A DNA stretch of 64,000 nucleotides from Progne subis subis (Eukaryota > Chordata > Aves > Passeriformes > Hirundinidae). The notes under the pieces were generated by a model. The model had not been told where the DNA came from. It saw nothing but the letters and a program-made list of their open reading frames with translations, and did not search any database. Position numbers and translations under genes: made by a program. Numbering within the stretch: the first letter of the stretch is position 1; each line of letters begins with the position of its first letter. The DNA is taken from assembly GCA_022316685.1 (NCBI GenBank), contig JAKJHU010000036.1, positions 3,297,036 to 3,361,035 on the forward strand, given 5' to 3'. Below are positions 38,333 through 49,161 of this stretch, one piece after another.

Positions 38333-41300
38333 CTTCAATGAATTAAATGCACGGAATGATGGAAACAGAAAAAGAAATCAGCAAATTTAAAGTTAGATAA
38401 AGAAATGTGTTACATGTGACAATGGCATGTACAGTAGGCAGTACTCCAGCATATGTAAAAGTAATGTAAAAAATTAAAGTGATAAGCCATGACAAATAAT
38501 AAAACCTATGGCTTTTTCTTTAAAATTAACTGGAACAATGATGTTACAGAGAACCAGGTTGTGGAGTCTTTAAGTATTCTGCTAGAAAAGTATAATCATA
38601 CCCAAATTTATGAATGACATAAAAATCTTAGAATTATTTTAAATATCACTCTTACTTCTGAACCACACAGCACAATTTGAAGCCTCTTCTGCAATAATGA
38701 GTGTTACAAATTTATTTCCTATTAACTGAAATCTATAATACTCAATAACCAACCGACTAATAAAAATCTGTTTTTAGGGAAAACATAAAAGATTATGAGG
38801 CTTGAACTCATTTGCAAAAGTTAGGACTGCTAAGAAAAATACTCTCCAGCATGAGTAAAGATTCCACAAGCTGCCACAAAATATGCAGTGCCACCTAATA
38901 ATTTAAAAATAAAACCAGGAATATGGAGACAAAACAAACAACGCTGATAGTCTGAAATCCAAAACTGAAAGGACATTTTTTTCTTCTGCCACTCAATTTT
39001 TATACTCATAGATTTGAAAAAAAATTTTGACTGAAAGGGTTTGATCTTTAACCATACCACAACCATAGTCTTACTGCAATGACATTTCAATGATCAAGTA
39101 CAGAAACACAGAACTGTTTTCACTAGCACTTCTTTTTCTTTTGGGATCTCAATTTGGTACTCACAACTCAACGTATTATTTGACAACATACTGATTTTCT
39201 GTATGAAATTCTCATTCTTACTTGTTAAAAGAAAAAATACTGGACATCAAAACACAGTCTTCCTCTCTGATGCCACTACCATTGTACGAACACCACACAA
39301 ATGAACTTTATACATGTAATCCCCATTCAGTCCCAGCAGAGTCTTCATGTAGTTTTCCCTCATGTAAAGCAGCGGCACACACACACATGTACCTCACCTT
39401 TCATACAAGTGCTGTACAAAGCTTTTTCCAACATCAGCTAAGGTACAGCAGCACCTACTGCTGGACGCGTGTTTCCTTTGCTCGGTGCCACCACATGAGC
39501 CCTACTGCTGTAACCGAATGCCACTGGAAACACACACGACCACACTGCTTCGGTCAGGTTTACAGATGCTTTTTTCAAGGAAACAGATTGCTATTATCAC
39601 AAACCTTACTCTCATTATATGATTTCTCAAATAGGAAACTACATTGTGAAAGCTATGAAAAAGAAGCCCAAAGAAGACCCAAATAGAAGGCAGATAGAGG
39701 GAGTAAGACCTGTTTCACACTAATTACCCCTGAAAGATTGTTGCTATACTACAACCATTGCATATTTATATTGCTGTTTCATAAATTTCAACAGTACTAT
39801 TTTTTTTATTTATTTACTCTCTAGAGTAATAATATAATCCCTACTATCTGCTGGTGTATTCACTTCCTTGATCAACCATTATGCAAAAGTGTAGACATAT
39901 ACCCTCAAATCTTATTCAAGCAAGAATTCCTGTTATGTTTGATAGCTGCAATGACAGAGGACGCATTGAGTAAAGATCACATATGTATCCTTTATACGAA
40001 AGTATAATTTAAAAACCATGCAACTACATCACAAAGTTGTTATAGAAACAGCTGAAAAGTAAAGTCAATGCAGAATCCTCACCGCTCTTAACGATTTGCA
40101 CAGTTCCACTCAAACATGATGCAAATAAAAAAAAACAGTGATGCAAATCTCTTACAGCCCAGCACAGAATGACATATTGAGAATACACCATTGTCCTTAC
40201 CATGGCTTAGAATTTCAATGCTTTAGTCACTGAGCCAAAACATCTTCATAGCATTAGGTCCTTTTGTAAAATCATCCATTAATAAAATAAAAATCAAAAC
40301 TACTTCTTTAGCAGCATAAGTTAGGGAAATTACTATTAGATTGTGATGTCTTGAAAACACACACAGACACACCTATACAGGATTAACTTTCAATATTGAA
40401 ATATCTCAAGACCTTTCAATACAACAACATCCCAATGTGTATTGCATTCTAAGAAATACTGCTGTCATGGTTGCAAAGGAAATATATACAACTACATCTT
40501 CCTTGAATATGACTGTAATAAAAATAAAAATCACGTTGTTGAAAAATTACAGAAGCCTACAATCTTAACTGCAACCACTCTTTAAAGTCTGCATGCCTTC
40601 AAGTTGATATTATTTAGTTAGTATTGCCTCAAGTAAAAATAACTCTTTTCCACTCTAAAGCTAGACAAAGTTGCTCTCCCCTTCAGAACATAATCACCAA
40701 GAAGTGTGGTGTTTTTTGCATTTTTTTGCCAGTGTGAATTATAACATGATTTTAAAGTTTTAGTCCTTAAAATTGATCATTTCCTCTACATTTAAGGTTG
40801 CTTCTCCATTCCTGATCTGTAGTAATAACTCTCCTTCTGTAATGGAATAAGGATCACTACTTTGAAGACGTCTTCTCTGTAACAATTACCTCTGTGAGTT
40901 TATGGGGTTTTTTTTTAAAGAAAGCATGTGTATAATTCAGGACCTTGTAAAACTACCTTGTTTTCTTGTAAGTTGAATTTTTACAATTCTCAGACTGTCA
41001 ACCAGAGTAGTAACTAAACATCTTTTGGTAGAGACAAGGAAACAACCTTTTGTTTAGTGCTAAACTTGACAACAAAATGGAATGCCTGAAATACAAAGTC
41101 AGTCAAGACTTATTAATGTGGATAGGATCAGTTACAATTGATAGCTAAAGACTGAAGATTAGTACTTAAAATATCACTCTGTTTCTCCACATGAAAACTG
41201 CTACCAGTCTCTTGCTCCTTCATTAACTCTCATTAGTTCCATAATGAGGACTTTAAAGAGTAATAAAATTACACTGGATTCTTCTATGTCTTCCGAATGT

Positions 41301-43510
41301 GCAACATAGCAAATAAGAAGCCCATTCTTGATATACAAATACACAATCTTTCTGCAGCAATCACTATGCCTTGTATAACTGACTTAATACATGTATATAT
41401 TTAAATTCATAAATGTATATATTTAGATGACAATATGACTCTCAGAAAACAATAGGATTTTTAGGGAATGTAAAGAGGTACTTTGCTATAAAAATGATAC
41501 TTTATGGCATATAATACAAGTTTTCCTTGAAACACATGACGTCAAGATGACCATCAAAATATAGGAAGAAAATGCATTTTGAAATAGTTCCGATGATATT
41601 TGGATATTGCACTAGATTTTGATGTCATCTGTATCTACAGTGACTGTGATTTAAACCATTAAGGGCACACTCCAGTTCTAAGCACAGTTAATGTAAATCT
41701 TTACAGAACACAATATGTTTTGGGTTCAGTACTACATTAAGGTCAGATCACTTCTGGTTACTACATTTGACCCTGGCCACTACATTTGACAGAGATTATA
41801 GAAGTGAAACTAATATTGAAATCTGGTAATGTAAATCAGAGCAAGTACTGTGGTCTTATGGCCTTAATGAATTTAATTTCGAACAGTAGTATTAAGTTAG
41901 ACATACTAGCATATGCATTTCAACAGATACTGGCACAATTTTTTAAACACGTATTATAAAAACTATTCAACTTAGTACGCCTCTGCAAATATATTCTGAG
42001 CCTGAATAGAGCATTAAATGTGGGTAAAATAAGAAGCACTCCCTTTCAGAAGCAAAGTCAGGCACTCAGATGAAACCGAAGTACTGTACAGAGAAGGAAT
42101 TCTCTTTACCCACTGATTCCATGTGCTGCAAAACAGCCATAGTGACACAGACGACACAACTTGTAACAAAGCCAACCACGACGCATCCTACCTGCATGTT
42201 TTTTATAAAAGGCGCAAGCATATGAAGCACAAGTGTAAACAAGAGTTCACTGCAACAGCATTACTTTACAAGTGTTCACAGTATCAACAACTTTATAAAC
42301 CTAGAATAGCTTTAGCCTTCTGCTCAACTTTCATTTTTTCTTTCCTCTTCTGTACACATCCCATTTCTACTCATTTTTATGGTAAGTTCTACAGTCATTT
42401 CCAACACCTTCAACAAAACATAAATTGGTATTTTACTCTCACACACCAGTTACCAAGACCAGCAGAAAAATGATATATGAATATGCAAAGGAAAGCCAAA
42501 TTTAAATGAAATTAAAGCTGATTCATCATTATATATTGTACCAAGTTTTGAAATTGAAGTAGAAATATGGAAGAAAGTTGAAATTCATTACTTATTACAT
42601 TTCCCTATAAAGGTTCTGACATGCTAATGTGCAGAAGTAGAAACTCTGAATGTCGTTTGTAACTAGTTTATAATTCAGACAGTACTAGTCACTACAAAAC
42701 AAAAGGACCTGAATAGCAGGTTTAAAGTTAATAGAAGCCACTTATATCTGTATATTAGTCATTCAAAATAAATACATTTATAAAACAAGAGTACATTTTA
42801 TATGTGCTGATTGAGGGGTTTGTATGCCATCACAGCTCAAAGCCCCAACATTAATGCAAACTGATTGCAGATAAATGCAAGTTATCATACAAGAAAACCT
42901 CAGTGGTAATCTGTCATGATAAGGTGGTTACGGTCAGCAGCTTTATCTGTTCAAGAACGTGATCTGCTTACAGTTCTGCAATGCACTACAATATTTCATC
43001 ATTATAATCATTTCCTTAATTTCCACAAAGAAGAAAACATTGTAGTATGTGGCAATCTCAGTTGTTGCTTGTAGTCAATGAGAAAACAAGATGTTTTAAA
43101 CACAGAAGGAAACATGAATGCACAAATATTATCCATTGTGCCACTTCATTTTACCATAACCGCTCATTCTCTGTGTGCAGTATGTTGCTAGAAAAGGAAA
43201 CAGCAGTGTACATTCTTATTTGATCTTAGTATGCAAGAAACAACTTCCATGATCATCAGGTATACATTGTCATTTTCAGAAAAGAGAAACATTCTTTGCC
43301 TGATCAGTTTATTCTTAAACAAGAAAGGAATGGTCACCTGTACTCTCACATCTCCCATGATAATTGTTTTCATTCTTTTTCACTGAACTATGAACTCCAG
43401 AAGGAAAACAGATCTGTGACAGTTTTATTAGTCTACGTTAATAATGCACAACAACAAATAAACCACAAAATAAGAAATGAGTAAGACTGTTGAAATCCTT
43501 GCACATTTTC

Positions 43511-43535
43511 TTTTTTTTTTTTTTTTTTTTTTTTT
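43511..43535. repeat. Poly-T tract (25)
   Basis: Uninterrupted T run about 270 nt downstream (in transcription) of exon 9. Confidence 0.9.
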
Positions 43536-43805
43536 GCTGATAACATACTAGACATGTTGAAACTACCATGACTCTAATAGGAAATTTAAACATGAAAGGA
43601 TATTAGAAAAGTATAGGCAATTAAACTACATGTAATAACCCGCCTGTCAAACTTCACTGTATTTCCCAAACTACAAAGATGCTTTCATTCCCTTCTATTG
43701 TTTTACTGGCAGAATTATAGCACTGGACATGTAGTTATGCAAGAAGACTTAAAGTAAAGTAGGAAATCAAAGAATTTGAGCAGTCACAAGCTCATTATTT
43801 GATAC

Positions 43806-43918
43806 CTTGCTCTATACTGCCACTTCTTACTGGAACTTGTGGTAGCTGTCTTCCCCTACGACTGCTGAAGGAGGTGTCTGCAGGAGGAGACTGCGTGGGA
43901 CTTCCTTGCTGATGTGTT
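43806..43918 (-). CDS. RIMS1: RIMS1 linker exon with RIM-BP binding motif (exon 9), 113 nt
   Basis: The acceptor is atttgcag|A and the donor is GCAAG|gtatca. One split base, then 37 codons: THQQGSPTQSPPADTSFSS, then RRGRQLPQVPVRSGSIEQ, then G. Mammalian RIM1 has RQRSPTQSPPADTSFSSRRG followed by RQLPQVP. The RxLPxxP motif at 43831-43851 is the established binding site for RIM-BP SH3 domains, which link RIM to presynaptic calcium channels. The exon enters in phase 2 and leaves in phase 1, so unlike the exons before it, it cannot be skipped alone. The junction to exon 10 gives Ala (G|CA). Confidence 0.94.
43831..43851 (-). other. RIMS1: RxxPxxP motif for RIM-BP SH3 domains (RQLPQVP)
   Basis: Codons 23-29 of exon 9 read RQLPQVP, preceded by RRG. 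In RIM1 and RIM2 the RRGRQLPQ(L/V)P segment between C2A and C2B binds RIM-binding protein. Conservation here supports a functional linker. Confidence 0.85.
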
Positions 43919-45287
43919 CTGCAAATGAAATTGAGATAAAAGCAAAATAAGGCAAATGAAGAGACATTTTATATTCTGAATTTTAAACACAAGTTAAGTT
44001 GCAGGTACTGAAGATGGGTTTGAAAAAGTTTGCATTTAGTCTATGCAATATGCACACACTCAGGTCTAAACCTCCAGTCAACTTACAAGGCCTTACATTT
44101 AATTTCTCTAACTACCTGCAGCTATAGATAAATTATTTCCTTTTGTTTGTTTGTTTGTTTAATTAATTTATTTATTTGTGGGTTTGTTCTTGTTTGGTAT
44201 TTTTTGATAAAGTAATAGTGAAAAACCACTGAATGAGAATCAGTTTTCTAAGAACCACTCATGATTATTACTCACAATTTATATATATTCTCCTGCACTA
44301 ATACAAGGGCAATAAAAAATGCCACTTTTATGTTTTATTAAATTTAGTATTCCCTTATTGCTGATGCAAGAATTGCACAAGGCCACTGGACAGCAAGTAT
44401 CTATTTCCAAAAGATAGTGTTAGTTTTTTCCCAGAACTCAAAGAAGGAAAAAGACCCTGAACCTTTGTATTGGGGTGGGGGAAAGGAGGGTGTGTGGGCT
44501 TGCAAGTGCCTGTGTGTGCATGCAAAACATGCACAAGACTTTTAATATTCATACCTAAGTAAATACCCTAAATTGGCTGAATTCTAGCTAGCACTGTTTC
44601 AGAACATTTTGGCTACTCGATGTCTTATTCACAGGAACAGTTTCAGGGTGTAACACAACACCTTTGGAACCCTAACATTTAAAATAAGTGTGGGCACCTA
44701 TAATAACTATAGGGAAAAGGCTTAAGAAAGTAAAACAAAGATGAGAAGCGGCAGATCTCTGAGGAGAGCTTACTGTGAAATGTCCTTGCCAGTTACAGTA
44801 ATGTCACACTCACTATAGTGGATAAGCACTGTTTATCCAGTTGCAAGTAGATAATTTGTAATTTAAAGTAGCATATTTGGGCAAGCTCAGAATACCGTTG
44901 GCTTTCACTAGGTAGATCAACTGACTTTCTCTTAGCCTGTAAGATCAGAGCTTGCTGTGTGAACAACGTACTTTTCTGCACAGTGTTTAAGAAAAATACT
45001 TTGATAATTTTCATATGGATACAGAACAAAACACAACAATGGAAGGACGAGACACAGCCAGTCTTTTAATCTTAATTTGCATAACTATTTAAGTTCATCA
45101 GCCAGAAGTGCCATCTGGATGGTGAAGGTAGGTGGCATAAAGGATATGGGAGAAGTGCAAATATCATGAAGAGAAAATAATCCATGGTGCTAGAATGACT
45201 GAATGTGCTGTGTGCACTCAGAGTACGACACCACACTGAAACCTTGGAAGCAGAGCATGAAAGCTGTGCTAGACACATAATAGCAAC
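43919..45287 (-). other. RIMS1 intron between exons 8 and 9 (distal part)
   Basis: AT-rich intron with a TTTG repeat at 44142-44160. Nothing further is recognised. The proximal 89 nt of the full intron are the exon 8 relic described separately. Confidence 0.8.
44142..44160. repeat. (TTTG)n simple repeat
   Basis: About four TTTG units, followed by AATTAATTTATTTA. Confidence 0.8.
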
Positions 45288-45376
45288 CTCGTCGTAAGTG
45301 GAGAAGGTGGCGCGGAGCCTCCGGATGCCAGGTGCTGTACGGAGCATAAGGGTGTGACACTAAGCTGCTCACTCAC
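45288..45376 (-). pseudogene. RIMS1: Frame-broken relic of the long form of RIMS1 exon 8
   Basis: Straight after the exon 8 donor, 89 nt read in another frame as SEQLSVTPLCSV, QHLASGGSAPPSPLTTR, then AG|gttgct. This matches a 30-codon segment I recall in mammalian RIM1 (SEHSSIRTLCSM, then HHLVPGGSAPPSPLLTR), and SAPPSP also occurs in RIM2. Ninety bases would be needed to keep the frame; 89 are present, so one base is missing and continuing from exon 8 hits TGA. The distal end still has a GT and the correct phase for exon 9, but the donor is weak. Either the long isoform has been lost in this lineage or the sequence carries a single-base error. Confidence 0.72.
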
Positions 45377-45469
45377 CTGGAGAGAGCGCGGTGATTTCCC
45401 CGAATGACTGACTGCTCAGTCCTTCGTGGGGCTGCAAGTCCCCTTCTAGAAAGACATGGCAGCAGACCT
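45377..45469 (-). CDS. RIMS1: RIMS1 linker exon (exon 8 of window), 93 nt
   Basis: One split base, then 30 codons: GLLPCLSRRGLAAPRR, TEQSVIRGNHRALS, then AG. The mammalian counterpart reads VLPTCLSRRGHAAPRATDQPVIRGKHPARS. The acceptor is tgttttag|A and the donor is TCCAG|gtgagt, a near-consensus site. Reading through the donor meets TGA at once. In mammals the exon can be longer by about 30 codons; the matching sequence follows here but out of frame (see 45288-45376). With the short form the junction to exon 9 is AG|A (Arg) and in frame. Confidence 0.9.
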
Positions 45470-46857
45470 CTAAAACACCAGGGCCAAAAAGATGCTGTTC
45501 AGTTGTTAGCTCCAGGCATACCTTCCCAATGCCTGGGAGTATTTGACAGGAAAATTCATTGCCTGTCCTATTATCAAAATTTTCTGTCACTAGTGCAATA
45601 TTACATCTATGATGGTACACTAAACTACAGCATTCAGACTTATAGAAACATTTTTGTCTCACATCTAATACTAGTGAATCATTTTATGGAAACAGAAGCC
45701 TACAGCATGTTCTGTGGAGAAGCAGAAAGAAGCAGCACAATTCATGTTTCCCTATGCTCTTGCTCCCTGGGTTCATTGCTGAATTACCAAGAACCAAACC
45801 CCTTGGACATCAGTTACTTTTCAGAAGCCAGAAGAAACAGTGGAAAAAAAGGGTTTTAGTAATCTCCATGGCACAAGAGTCCAACAACAGATGCAGTCAC
45901 AGCAAGCATGTCAGTCACCATTTAGGTAATGTCTCCGACTCAAACTGAAAAAGCACCTGGGTTGTTGTGACAACAGAGTCATCTGACTCAAGGCAAATGT
46001 AGCCATTGCTTTTGGATCAGGAACAATAATCTGGGACTAGAAGCAGTAAAACTAAAGAAAAGTGCTGAAGTTTTGCTACATAACGTGCATTTTCATTGAA
46101 AATTGAGATGTCTGTGTTGTTCATGGAAGTTTTAAAGCGCTCACAATGTAAACAAATGTACATTCCACCTCTGGAAATCAAAAGAACATAAATCAATTTC
46201 TGAAAAAGGCAGGATCTCATCCCTCCTCACTGCTCTTATTTCAGTCAATAGACAGGGTTTAAAACTTACCTAGATGTACTTATTATTCAGTATATATCTT
46301 TATTTTTTCACTTTATCTTAAGAATTTGAACATGTAACCCCAAACTACTGCAACATCAAAGTTAAAAGATATACTGACAATACAAATTCAGAGAAATTCA
46401 ATTAATATAAAAAGTTCCAGTTTTCATATTAATTTTATGCAATGATAGATTTTAATTGTAACTTAATTTTTTTATATTTTAAGTGAAATTAATTTGATCA
46501 GAGACATTTATTTATCTGTTATAGCTATCTATTTATATAATCCATTGTGGTTTTTCATCCTCAAAGTTAATGTAAAATAAGGATTTTTGGAAAAAGAGTC
46601 AGTGTTAAAGTTCAGAAATGCCTTTGTAGTCTTTGCCATTAAGCATATCTGCAATGATGGAGAATGTCAGAAAAATTCGGTATGTATGCAACAAAGTGCT
46701 AAAAACAGAGATACAAAATATATAATACCGTAATTTATGGCAACATAGCTTTTGGTACTGCCACCGATATTCTAAAAAAGTAATATTAGAGGTATATTCC
46801 AAACTCTGGAATCAGACTGATAATAAGAGATGCTTACACATCAATCAACACTCCTAC
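45470..46857 (-). other. RIMS1 intron between exons 7 and 8, 1.4 kb
   Basis: No repeats or additional exons are seen. A near-consensus donor-like site at 46263-46270 has no usable acceptor upstream. Confidence 0.8.
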
Positions 46858-46929
46858 CTTTCTGTTTCAGCTGCAGGGCCTTTCCTAGTTTGTTTTTGGC
46901 TGCTATATCTTTCCACTTTTCTGGACTGC
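46858..46929 (-). CDS. RIMS1: RIMS1 linker exon (exon 7 of window), 72 nt
   Basis: The acceptor is cttcacag|G and the donor is GAAAG|gtagga. One split base, then 23 codons QSRKVERYSSQKQTRKG and PAAETE, then AG. Mammalian RIM1 has HSRKSERSSIQKQTRKG followed by TASDAE. A second AG lies 4 nt inside (ggcag|T) but would break the phase with exon 6. The basic repeats (SRK, TRK) are typical of this linker. The junction to exon 8 gives Arg. Confidence 0.9.
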
Positions 46930-47947
46930 CTGTGAAGTGACATGTCAGAAAAGAAATAAACAAAGAAGAAAAAGAATATAGAAATATGAAGATTATTTAT
47001 TCATGTATTATAAAGGTAATAAAAGAAAGGGTTGACAGATCAGAAAGTGACAACTATCATCATAAACAGGCTGGTGAAGTCAAGGTTTCAGAGACATTGC
47101 ATTAATTAGGTTTGATTGAAGCTCATGGTGTGGAGCTTATGAGGGACCAAAACAGGGAAGAAAACATTAATCCTGACTGAGCCTGCAACTAGTTTCAACT
47201 TCACAGCCTGCATTTGACTAGAAACAACGACTCCTCATAGCCCTATATGTTATCTCTTTACTGCATGAGAAACAAATTCAGAGTACACAGCAGGAAAAAA
47301 AACCTTGCTGAAAGAACCAAAACTACTATTTGAAGGTTTAAATAGATTTAAAAATTGCTTTTAAATCTAAATTTGAAAAGCAAAACAAATACTGTGTCGT
47401 ATCAGATTTTAAAAAGGCTGTCACTATATTATTAAAAACTTGTTTTTTCAAAAATCTCATTCTATTACCTTTTAAAGTTTTTAGAAACAGATTAAACCAA
47501 TTCTATTTTCTTCCTAGTCAATATAAGTAAGTTAGAAATTATTTCACTCCTTCACTCCTTTCCTATACAAATCTTTCACAGAATTCATCTGACATTTGGA
47601 TAATGAGGTACTAGTTACCTCTTACAATCTAAGCACTCACTTTGATATTAAATAAGAAAATTAACAGTAATAGGAGTCTATACATATAAGAACAAATGTA
47701 AAGCCACATTTCACCAATATTACCCAGGACTGTAAATCTCTGCATGTCTTGTGTTCCAAAATTTTCCTGTACTATCCACAGGAATGGTTGCATTTGCAAT
47801 TTAGGATTTACTACTTTAAACCTCAGAAAACCATTGATATGTATTATTTTTCCACAAGAAAAAGTGCACACAGTGTTTCAGGAGTGGTAAAACCAGGGAG
47901 TGATGAGTATTCAATCCTAGACCAGAAATGCTGACAAACTTTCATAC

Positions 47948-48001
47948 CTGCAAGACCTTGCAATGATACAATCAATGTCATATATTAGGCTATATAAATT
48001 A
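47948..48001 (-). CDS. Candidate RIMS1 cassette exon, 54 nt
   Basis: A strong acceptor (tctctctgttttgcccacag|T) and a good donor (TTGCAG|gtatga) bracket 54 nt that stay open in the required frame: one split base, NLYSLIYDIDCIIARSC, then AG. Length and phase let it sit between exon 6 and exon 7 without disturbing either. The peptide is hydrophobic and cysteine-containing, unlike the polar linker around it, and I do not recognise it. It is either a lineage-specific or rarely used cassette, or a pseudo-exon with good splice sites. Confidence 0.42.
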
Positions 48002-49089
48002 CTGTGGGCAAAACAGAGAGACAAAAATAATATTTGAAATAGTAAGTTTTCCTTTTAAAACCTTGTGCTTATGAAGAGTAATCCAGGGCTTGAACTGGAA
48101 GAGACCTAAACATCTGTGACCCAAATTATGCCCAAGGAACATAATCACAGTGGATTTTCATTATTTTTATCCACTGCAATATTTCATGAGCATTTTATTG
48201 TGATGCAGTCGATTCCACAAAAAAAAGAAAACACTGCAGCAAAATAGAAAATGCCATCTGCATGAGCAGAGAACATTACCTGATGCTTTCTGGATTTTAA
48301 AAAATCTATTTTCTCAGAAAATATAGGTCAGATTAAAATTTGAAATCCCTTTTGTCCTAAATCTATTTTTTTCAAATTTATTTTTTGTATATTCACATTG
48401 TTTTTCAATTTTTTTCCTATACCAGAACAAATATAAAGTGGATACAACAGAAAACACACATATTAAATGCTGCAGCTTTACTTAAAACCTACAGTTAGCA
48501 AAGTTCTTATGGCTAGATCCACTGTATGCAGCAGCATTACCATTCAAATTATGTCACCCTTTTAATTTTCTGTTTAGTTGGTTCTGTTTGGTGCTTAATT
48601 TCTCTCACTCTTTATTTTGCTTGCCTAGATTGTGACATTGCATACAGCGGACAAAGAGAGCACATAGTGAATAGTTTCAGTCAGATGGAAAAGCCGAGTG
48701 TAGAACGTGCTTTGCTGTGACAAGTAACACAATAATATACAGCACTAACAAGCTGGATAGACTTATTTCTCTGCTCTCAGGGCTGTCCTTGAGAGCAGCA
48801 CATCCTAGAAATTATTTAAAATCAGTTTCCTTTTTATTTTCTCCCTCTGGCTAAGATGATGCTATATACATTTCCAATTAGCTCAACATGCTCCGATTTA
48901 CTTCCTAAACATACTTCATGGGAGAAAAAAAAATATTATCCATGAATGATATACATGCATATATGTACTTGTACATAAAACCAGGGGAAAAAATAGAGAA
49001 AATGTGTGAAAGTATGCAGAGCATATGAAGGATATGCTATAACCAATACCTCAGTTACTTTGATCTGTGATTTGAGTAAATAAGGATAC

Positions 49090-49161
49090 CTCTGTGCTGC
49101 TCCAGGTTTAGCACTTAGGTGGTCTACACTGTCCTGTTTTGGAATGCAAGACTCCAGCGTC
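49090..49161 (-). CDS. Candidate RIMS1 cassette exon, 72 nt (or 78 nt)
   Basis: This is a proposed alternative exon. The donor is CAGAG|gtatcc. Two acceptors, 6 nt apart, both keep the frame: caag|G at 49161 or gaag|A at 49167. The stretch reads one split base, TLESCIPKQDSVDHLSAKPG, then AAQ, then AG, with no stop and with the same phase 2 to phase 2 as the flanking exons. The composition (Ser, Lys, Asp, Pro) resembles the RIM linker. The polypyrimidine tract is weak and I do not recall this peptide in mammalian RIM1, so it may be chance. Confidence 0.38.

Larger units (their letters stand above)
29952..43805 (-). other. RIMS1 intron between exons 9 and 10, 13.9 kb
   Basis: It holds the candidate microexon at 38303-38332, an LTR fragment near 33.3 kb, a 29-bp tandem duplication at 37304, a poly-A tract at 31366, an A/G-rich tract at 36408 and a T25 tract at 43511. 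Nothing else is recognised. Confidence 0.85.

Noticed and set aside
39222..39686. 154-codon open frame on the plus strand
   Set aside because: No recognisable domain, antisense within a RIMS1 intron, composition like translated AT-rich intron, and no splice or promoter context.
45404..45859. 151-codon plus-strand open frame
   Set aside because: Overlaps RIMS1 exon 8 on the opposite strand; it is a shadow of that exon running into the intron.
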